A stretch of 64,000 nt of DNA from Rhizobium mesoamericanum STM3625 (GTDB taxonomy: Bacteria; Pseudomonadota; Alphaproteobacteria; Rhizobiales; Rhizobiaceae). Numbering within the stretch: position 1 is the first letter of the stretch; every line of letters begins with the position of its first letter. Shown here piece after piece: positions 61,483 through 64,000 of the stretch. Position numbers and translations under genes: made by a program. The notes under the pieces are model-generated. The model was not told the DNA's origin. It was given only the letters and a program-made list of their open reading frames with translations, and ran no database searches. The stretch is from positions 987,468-1,051,467 of the forward strand of contig NZ_HF536773.1 in the NCBI RefSeq assembly GCF_000312665.1, written 5' to 3'.

Positions 61483-61905
61483 ATGCCCATCACACTGACC
61501 ATCCCGGATGGCCTGCTGTCGCCTACCGCGCAGGCGGAGGCCTTTGCAGCATTGACGGAGGCCGTCCTCGAGGTCTCGGGCCTCAATGGAAATGCGTTCA
61601 TGACTTCGAACGTTGTCGGCTCGATCAATGTCCTTCCCAGAGAGCACGTGCTTGTGGCCGGGAAGCCAGCGCAGGCAGCATTCGTCGAACTGAAACTGCC
61701 CGAGATCGCACTGGCGACGCCGGAAGCTAAGCGGACCTTTATCGAGAAAGCTACCGATGTGGTCGAACGAGCCGCAGGCGGGAGGCTGCAACGCGACCAT
61801 ATTTGGTCAAACATTGTCTATGCACCTGACGGAGCTTGGGGGATTGCTGGCCGCAGCTATGACAACGGTGACCTTATAAGCGCCATCACGGGGTCGGCGG
61901 CGTAA
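61483..61905 (+). CDS. Tautomerase-like small protein
   Basis: 140 residues beginning MPITLTIPDGLLSPTAQAEA; Pro2 would be the catalytic base after Met removal, as in 4-oxalocrotonate tautomerase and its relatives. FVELKLPEIALATPEAKRTF and DHIWSNIVYAPDGAWGIAGR continue the fold of the two-repeat tautomerase proteins. Preceded by AAGGAGAG. Substrate unknown. It heads a probable operon with the VOC protein, opposite the TetR gene. Confidence 0.75.
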   Translation: MPITLTIPDGLLSPTAQAEAFAALTEAVLEVSGLNGNAFMTSNVVGSINVLPREHVLVAGKPAQAAFVELKLPEIALATPEAKRTFIEKATDVVERAAGGRLQRDHIWSNIVYAPDGAWGIAGRSYDNGDLISAITGSAA

Positions 61906-61963
61906 CCACATTAGCCATCCAAAAGCCGGGCCGGAAGGCCCGGCAGCAGTAGGAATTTGATCC

Positions 61964-62359
61964 ATGCAACTGGCCAACTATCTGTTCTTCACCACGCAGT
62001 GTGATGCCGCGCTCACCTTCTATGCGGAATGCGGCCTTGGGCGGGTAACGATGTTGATGCGCCATGGAGATCACGGAATTCCTCTCGCCAGCGAGGGGAT
62101 GAAGGGTAAAGTGATGCACGCCCGTTTCGAGGGGCCGGGAATCCTGTTCTTCGCCTCGGACAATCACGACGCCGAGCCGATGAGAGGCTCGGCTCACATT
62201 CTTATCATGGACGATCGGGGCCGGACTGACGACCTGTTTGCGAAGCTGGCAGATGGCGGCAATGTGACGACACCACTCGTGATGCAGCCTTGGGGAAGCT
62301 ACTATGGCAAGCTCACGGATAGGTACGGGGTTCAGTGGATGCTGGACTGCACAGTCTAG
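61964..62359 (+). CDS. VOC-family protein (glyoxalase/PhnB-like)
   Basis: 131-residue protein of the vicinal oxygen chelate fold, closest to the PhnB/3-demethylubiquinone-methyltransferase-like group. YLFFTTQCDAALTFYAECGL is the opening, GKVMHARFEGPGILFFASDN the middle, and WGSYYGKLTDRYGVQWMLDC the end. Typical metal ligands are not all evident. 58 bp after the tautomerase-like gene; the spacer holds a small hairpin (GCCGGGCC...GGCCCGGC, 61926-61944). Confidence 0.8.
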   Translation: MQLANYLFFTTQCDAALTFYAECGLGRVTMLMRHGDHGIPLASEGMKGKVMHARFEGPGILFFASDNHDAEPMRGSAHILIMDDRGRTDDLFAKLADGGNVTTPLVMQPWGSYYGKLTDRYGVQWMLDCTV

Positions 62360-62446
62360 GGTCTTCAAAACGACAGCGCTGGGACGAGGCTGGTCACCGT
62401 ATTCTTGCTGATGCAACATGCCGCTTAGTTTAGCCAGTGTGGTTTC

Positions 62447-62734
62447 GCATTTAATCGCAACACTGCAAATTCGATAATTTCAATAAGATAGCGCGGCACT
62501 TATATTGAGATCGGGCACCTGCCCTGAGATTCTGGGTTCGATTTTGGCACTTAATGTGAGATTCGCCGCCGTAGAAAAGATGACCGCCTACGTTCAAGCT
62601 TCATCGGAAAATACCAAATATCACAAAGGGATATTTCCGAATCGGGGAGCGTCAAGCGCCGAAAATCGCACCGAAAATCTCAAATTAAGTGCCATGACCT
62701 GCCGGAACGGGCGCATTCTTACAATTAAATGCCA
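62447..62734. mobile_element. Small element with inverted arrays of a GGCACTTAAT-type repeat (IS-end pair or MITE)
   Basis: Left side, forward: GCATTTAATCGCAACACTGC (62447), GGCACTTATATTGAGATC (62495), GGCACCTGCCCTGAGATT (62513) and GGCACTTAATGTGAGATT (62546). Right side, inverted: AATCTCAAATTAAGTGCC (62676) and ATTCTTACAATTAAATGCC (62715). About 110 bp lie between the arrays and encode nothing. Multiple terminal repeats of this kind are known for IS21-family elements; assignment is tentative. No other gene lies in 62360-62759. Confidence 0.5.
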
Positions 62735-62759
62735 AACGACAGCCTGACCCAACAAGGCG

Positions 62760-63800
62760 TCACTTCAACTCAATGCGTTCTCCCGTTGCCGCCGAGCGTT
62801 TTACCGCATCGATTACCCTCAAGGTTTCGAGCCCCTCACGCCCACTGACAAGCGGCGGTTCTTCTCCGCGGATCACTTTGCAGAATTGCCTGATCTGCAG
62901 GACAAGCGGGTCCTCGGCGTCGACCTCTATTCGCATCTGATCAAGTGGCTCCCACCAGCTCCGTTTACCAGGATTGCGCCAGACTTCGAGCGCTGGAACT
63001 GCCAGGGATCCGTGCGTTCCTCCGATCATGTAACAAGACTGCTCCGTTCTGGGATAGGCCGGATTCTCACCCGTTGTCATCTCCCAGCTCCACGGCGCGA
63101 CCACCGAGTCCGAGACGGTCGCAGTTCCCAAAACTCCATTCTTGAACTCGATCAGGATCACAGCCGTTTCCTCAACCGCGTTGCCGCGCACCGCGTTGGA
63201 CTCGCGTGCCTGAACTGCGACCACATCGCCGAAAAGGTAGCGCAGATTGTCGACATCATGGATGAGATTGAGGAAAACCGGCCCCGCGCCGCGCTCACGA
63301 CGCCACGAGATGTCGAAGTAATCGTCGGGCTTGAACAACCAGAACATCGCATTGACAACAAGAACGCGGCCTAGCTTCCCGCTTTCGATGATTTCCTTTG
63401 CCTTCCGCATCATCGGATTGTGTCGGCGGTGATGGCCGGTCAAAAGAGGAACACCTTTTGCCTCTGCCGCAGCGATCAGCTTTTCGCCGGATATAATGTT
63501 GTCGGCGATAGGCTTCTCGATAAGTGCGGGAATGCCGGCTTCAACGGCTTCCAATCCATTCTGCACGTGAGCCTGGTTGGGCGTAGCCACGATGATCCCG
63601 TCGGGACGGTCTGCGGCAATCATCTGTGCGAAGCTTGTAAACCACTTCACGCCGACTTCCTTGGCAATGGTCTCGCCAACCGGCGTGGGATCGACCACGG
63701 CACTAAGTTGCGCCGAGGGCTCGGTCAGGACGTGCTGAATATGGCGCTTACCGATGAGGCCTGCGCCAAGCACGGCCAACTTAACCGGTCGGGTCATCAT
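62760..63800 (-). CDS. Gfo/Idh/MocA-family oxidoreductase
   Basis: NAD(P)-dependent dehydrogenase, 346 aa from ATG 63800 (GTG 63803 and ATG 63797 are alternatives). KLAVLGAGLIGKRHIQHVLT is the Rossmann motif. ALIEKPIADNIISGEKLIAA holds the EKP catalytic Lys motif. The C-terminal sheet domain includes GAGPVFLNLIHDVDNLRYLF, with the His-Asp pair used in the family. Members oxidise inositols, sugars and related cyclic polyols. It follows a type II dehydroquinase gene by a few bases, so a quinate/shikimate or carbocyclic catabolic role is possible; the sugar importer at 57-60 kb may be related. Confidence 0.9.
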   Translation of the reverse strand: MMTRPVKLAVLGAGLIGKRHIQHVLTEPSAQLSAVVDPTPVGETIAKEVGVKWFTSFAQMIAADRPDGIIVATPNQAHVQNGLEAVEAGIPALIEKPIADNIISGEKLIAAAEAKGVPLLTGHHRRHNPMMRKAKEIIESGKLGRVLVVNAMFWLFKPDDYFDISWRRERGAGPVFLNLIHDVDNLRYLFGDVVAVQARESNAVRGNAVEETAVILIEFKNGVLGTATVSDSVVAPWSWEMTTGENPAYPRTEQSCYMIGGTHGSLAVPALEVWRNPGKRSWWEPLDQMRIEVDAEDPLVLQIRQFCKVIRGEEPPLVSGREGLETLRVIDAVKRSAATGERIELK

Positions 63801-63804
63801 CACC

Positions 63805-64000
63805 TCAGCCCTTGCTCGCCGCCTTGATCATGGTCGCCGCGCGCCGGATGCCAAGCTGGTATCCTTCCGTTCCAAGGCCGCAGATCACGCCGTCCGCGCG
63901 GTGCGAAACGAACGAATGGTGTCGGAAGCTTTCGCGCTTGTGCACATTCGAGATGTGGATCTCGATCACAGGCCCTTCGAATGTGTTCAGGGCGTCGAGG
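63805..64000 (-). CDS. aroQ: Type II 3-dehydroquinate dehydratase, 3' end only (partial)
   Basis: The minus strand entering from the right edge reads FEGPVIEIHISNVHKRESFR, then HHSFVSHRADGVICGLGTEG and YQLGIRRAATMIKAASKG to a TGA at 63805. The EIHISNVHKRESFR block with the catalytic His is diagnostic of AroQ. About 65 codons are in the window, and the start lies outside it. Immediately upstream of the Gfo/Idh gene on the same strand, so probably co-transcribed. A second, catabolic aroQ is common in rhizobia. Confidence 0.88.
   Translation of the reverse strand, partial: LDALNTFEGPVIEIHISNVHKRESFRHHSFVSHRADGVICGLGTEGYQLGIRRAATMIKAASKG

Noticed and set aside
1..64000. CRISPR array, integron attC sites, prophage or conjugation genes
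   Set aside because: No regularly spaced repeats, integrase, relaxase, Vir/Trb or phage structural genes were recognised.

Overview
The window looks like an accessory replicon (megaplasmid or genomic island) of a Rhizobiales alphaproteobacterium, probably Rhizobium, Agrobacterium or Sinorhizobium. The reasons are GC-rich coding sequence, rhizopine-type moc genes, many ABC uptake operons each with its own regulator, several organosulfur oxidation genes, and a scatter of truncated or frameshifted genes between intact operons. No intact transposase, rRNA, complete tRNA, CRISPR array or replication gene was seen. Organism assignment is inference from gene content.

Layout. 0-5 kb: an old yellow enzyme, a PHB-depolymerase-type esterase, then gene remnants (Nudix, Fic, patatin, a small conserved ORF). 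4.5-10.7 kb: a minus-strand operon under a LacI-type gene, with a PanB-like protein, MocD, MocE and MocF homologues, an overlooked 59-residue protein, and PurU. This suggests an oxygenase that releases a one-carbon unit next to folate-linked C1 enzymes. 10.7-18.5 kb: sparse DNA with zwf, a hicAB toxin-antitoxin pair and small hypothetical genes. 18.5-20.4 kb: TetR regulator, DsbA/HCCA-isomerase protein and a chimeric rhodanese/molybdoenzyme remnant. 20.7-30.5 kb: a plus-strand organosulfur-type operon (dipeptide-class ABC importer, two luciferase-like monooxygenases, an SfnB-like flavoprotein, a PanE-like reductase). 30.5-35 kb: a partly decayed amine or amino-acid module (amidotransferase, broken gntR, broken proC, PuuR-like regulator, class III aminotransferase).

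35.7-45.5 kb: seven minus-strand genes for exported or membrane proteins, followed upstream by a two-component locus (lone receiver, NarL-type regulator, histidine kinase with a periplasmic-binding-like sensor). A roughly 50-bp element is shared by the promoter regions of the exported-protein operon and the lone receiver, which suggests one signalling circuit. 45.7-54 kb: a second organosulfur operon with msuE, sfnG and sfnB homologues enclosing a complete branched-chain-type ABC importer. 54.3-56.5 kb: AraC regulator and MFS exporter. 56.8-60.4 kb: a ribose-class sugar importer. 60.8-62.4 kb: a TetR gene divergent from a tautomerase-like and a VOC protein. 62.4-62.7 kb: a small element with inverted arrays of a short repeat. 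62.8-64 kb: a Gfo/Idh/MocA dehydrogenase and the 3' end of a type II dehydroquinase, which runs off the window.

Two observations go beyond routine annotation. First, a 25-bp motif recurs in the same orientation upstream of both organosulfur clusters and at 18.3 kb, pointing to a common sulfur-starvation regulator. Second, the repeated element near the two-component genes ties an unusual receiver gene (apparent ATT start) to an envelope-protein operon of unknown purpose.
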